DNA from: Brugia malayi
Taxonomy: Eukaryota; Nematoda; Chromadorea; Rhabditida; Onchocercidae
Assembly: GCF_000002995.4 (NCBI RefSeq)
Contig: NW_025062475.1
Location: 14,044,687-14,108,686, forward strand
Length of the DNA: 64,000 nt
Direction of reading: 5' to 3'
Shown: positions 62,322 to 64,000 of the stretch, piece by piece
Position numbering within the stretch: the first letter of the stretch is position 1
Layout: each line of letters opens with the position of its first letter
Made by a program: the position numbers and the translations under genes
Notes under the pieces: model-generated
The model's input: the letters and a program-made list of their open reading frames with translations, nothing else
Told to the model about the DNA's origin: nothing
Databases searched by the model: none

Positions 62322-62396
62322 TTGATAAGCATAATAGCTACTGGAATAGCTCGTAGTATAACCATCGCCATAAGAATAAATACTCTTATAAGCCAT
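62322..62396 (-). CDS. gene 2 exon 1 (or internal), tyrosine-rich extracellular segment; CYYR1/Shisa-like
   Basis: Minus-strand segment of 25 codons from an ATG at 62396-62394 to the donor CAA|GTTTGT, phase 0 with exon 2. It reads MAYKSIYSYGDGYTTSYSSS then YYAYQ: eight tyrosines and no cysteine. A TGA lies directly upstream in frame, so either this ATG starts the protein (weak context, T at -3) or an acceptor lies inside (TTATAAG, exon start 62384) and a signal-peptide exon lies further right. From memory, vertebrate CYYR1 has a CCSYYAY sequence just before its membrane helix; here the corresponding position reads SSSYYAY. The full protein (187 codons) would be a type III or signal-peptide-bearing single-pass protein. 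Family placement is inference from layout and this short match. Confidence 0.68.
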
Positions 62397-63240
62397 TCAG
62401 CGAGTAATAATTGAGTCAGTAATTAATAATCTAATCAAATTGCTAATAAATGAATGATTGATTAAATAATATGAAAATTTGTTGATATAAATTAATTCGA
62501 GTGAATAATGAAAAAAAGACCCATATACTCTTACTTTAAAAGGAAGAAAAAGGAAAAAAGGAAAATGAAAAACGAAAATGTTTGAAAATATTAAATACAA
62601 AATAATTGAAATGATAATAATAAGTAATAAATATTACATTTGTTATATAATTGATCATGTATACATTTATAACTTAATACTTGTGGTAGTTAGTGAGAAA
62701 AGTTAAAAGAGATGAAGATGAAGAAGCAGGGAGAATTATAGGGTGGAAAAAGTAAACAAAACGATGTAAATGTAAATAATGTAGAAAGGATTGAGCAAAA
62801 TGTAGTTTTATGAATGTTTGTTAAAATTTAGAAAACAAAAGAGTTTGAAAAAGAAATGAAGTGCTACGATAGAAAATGATATGGAATAAATATTATGATA
62901 GATGATAGAAGAGGAAAGGAGAGATAAGGAGAGGAAAAAAATGGCTGAAATTAAATAAATAATCAACAAAAAAGGCAACGAAGCATTGAAAGAATAAAAA
63001 AAGAAGAAAAAAAAGAAAAAGAGAAAAAGTTGGAAAATTTTTTTTCGTTTTATTAAAAAAAAAAAAAAAGAAGTGAACAGTTTGCTTGATGTACAAAGGA
63101 AAGAACGATAGGAAAAGCCAAATGTAGTCGTTTAGTTTGCTGCTTTAACGGAAAAATTCGTTTGCATTACGAAATGGATTGCATTCCAATGTGTCATCGC
63201 AATATTTGCAATCATTTCATTGCTTTATAAGCTTGATCAA

Positions 63241-63342
63241 TCACTCAGATCATAAATCAATCAATATTATTATGCAAATGAACATGATCCTTCACTCTCA
63301 GATCATAAATCAATCAATATTGCTAGGCAAATGAACGTGATC
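63241..63342 (+). repeat. tandem pair of about 51-base units
   Basis: Two neighbouring copies of a unit beginning TCACTCAGATCATAAATCAA and ending GAACATGATC / GAACGTGATC (starts 63241 and 63292). They differ by a few substitutions and a 2-base insertion (TCACTC vs TCACTCTC). Confidence 0.85.
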
Positions 63343-63368
63343 ATCCAGATTATCAATTTTAACTTTCT

Positions 63369-64000
63369 AGATTATCAATTTTAATTATAATTAAGTGCCA
63401 GAACTACTGAAAATAGCAATATTTTGAAGTTAATTGAATGTGCTGTATGCATTGCACGAGAGCTTGTCATATATGGTGTGCTCATTTTATAGTTTAAATA
63501 TTAAAATACGCTTTTGTAATTAAGTTTTAAGCAAAAATTCGTCAGCAAAATTAATAAAACTTTCATTTAATCATGATTTTAATTTAATTTAAGATTTAAA
63601 TTAAATTTTTTTTCAAATTTAAATTTTGAATTTTTTAAAAAATTTAAGATTTATAATAGTTTTCTTACATTTAACAAGGAAATTGGTTCTAAATTATCAA
63701 TTTTTATTTTAATTAAGTGCCAAAACTACTAAAAATAGCAATATTTTGAACTTAATTGATTATGTTATATTTATTTAATTCCTACAGTTATAATTAATTT
63801 TTATTTTAAATTTAAAATTCAAATTTTATGAAAATTCATTAATTTATTAGAATTATAAAATAAATTCTAATAATATCAAAAACTAATTTTAATTAAATTT
63901 GAAATATTAAAAAATATCAAATCATTAAAAAAATAGATATTTTGTAGTTAATTGATTGAATTTTATGCGTTGCACAAGTACTGGTCACACACATCGTGGT
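63369..64000 (+). repeat. three diverged copies of a dispersed repeat
   Basis: Copy 1 (about 63369-63470) and copy 2 (about 63690-63765) share ATTATCAATTTTAATT and then AATTAAGTGCCAGAACTACT / AATTAAGTGCCAAAACTACT, followed by AATAGCAATATTTTGAA and a TTAATTGA tail. Copy 3 (about 63930-64000, cut by the window edge) matches the second half of copy 1, including a TATGCGTTGCACAAG / TATGCATTGCACGAG stretch. The AT-rich sequence between copies is not obviously repeated. Confidence 0.75.

Larger units (their letters stand above)
62397..64000. other. upstream flank of gene 2; repeats at the right end
   Basis: 62397-63110 is A/T-rich and purine-rich on the plus strand, without an exon. From about 63110 the DNA is more balanced and contains the 51-base and longer diverged repeats listed separately. 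A promoter for gene 2 would be expected here if 62396 is the true start, but I see no distinct core-promoter signal. Confidence 0.45.

Noticed and set aside
62057..62371. Minus frame of 104 codons ending in Asn/Ile-rich sequence
   Set aside because: It is another frame over gene 2 exon 1 and its first intron; the Tyr-rich frame joins the membrane exon in phase instead.
63125..63215. Minus-strand stretch reading CKYCDDTLECNPFRNANEFF, considered as a missing cysteine-rich exon of gene 2
   Set aside because: Bounded by a TGA 2 codons upstream with no AG between, so no acceptor can produce it; likely chance.
1..64000. CRISPR arrays, tRNA or rRNA genes, bacterial operons, transposase or reverse-transcriptase frames
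   Set aside because: None seen. Short tandem repeats here lack unique equal-length spacers, and no cloverleaf or conserved enzyme motif was recognised by reading.

Overview
This is very AT-rich nuclear DNA (roughly 75-80% A+T by eye), probably from a metazoan. The support is GT-AG introns from about 0.4 to 15 kb, small exons that join in frame, long homopolymer A/T runs, dense GA/CT, CA/TG and AAT/ATT microsatellites, and proteins with Asn/Thr/Ser runs. I see no bacterial, organellar or viral gene layout, and I cannot name the phylum. Of the many short open frames, most are low-complexity shadows of microsatellites. Two genes can be supported by splice-site and reading-phase agreement, both on the minus strand.

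Gene 1 (minus, 25708 down to 1523, continuing past the left edge) has five exons: 25560-25708, 21814-21949, 18400-18531, 16986-17390 and 1523-1785. Their phases join without a break into about 361 codons. The protein has no signal peptide or membrane segment. It carries an Asn/Thr-rich N-terminus, basic Arg/Ser patches, a long charged Arg/Lys/Glu helix with a KKKGRKSK element, and a second Thr-rich region. It is probably nuclear; I do not recognise the family. Its 3' end is outside the window or in an exon I could not find.

Gene 2 (minus, 62396 down to 59743) is complete or nearly so: five exons, 187 codons, ending in TAA. It encodes a single-pass membrane protein with a short tyrosine-rich outer segment, one hydrophobic helix, a basic stop-transfer and a Pro/Gln/Tyr-rich tail containing a PPMY (PPxY) WW-binding motif. 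This layout fits the Shisa/CYYR1/WBP1 class of transmembrane adaptors, except that the outer segment in this window has no cysteines.

Between the two genes (25.7-59.7 kb) the sequence is mostly simple repeats, with a few more complex islands near 28.5, 31.6, 40.4, 45.3-45.7, 57.8 and 59.2 kb. The 45.3-45.7 kb island may hold two minus-strand exons separated by a 51-base intron made of GTAG repeats. The 40.3-40.5 kb and 59.2 kb islands hold weaker exon candidates. A GC-rich, CpG-containing island at 11.1-11.5 kb sits inside the 15 kb intron of gene 1. The right end (63.2-64.0 kb) contains diverged copies of a non-microsatellite repeat. I found no obvious new multi-gene system. The most interesting items are the cysteine-free CYYR1-like gene, the GTAG micro-intron candidate, the CA/TG hairpin at 10.3 kb, the ACGT-core motif clusters and the GC islands.
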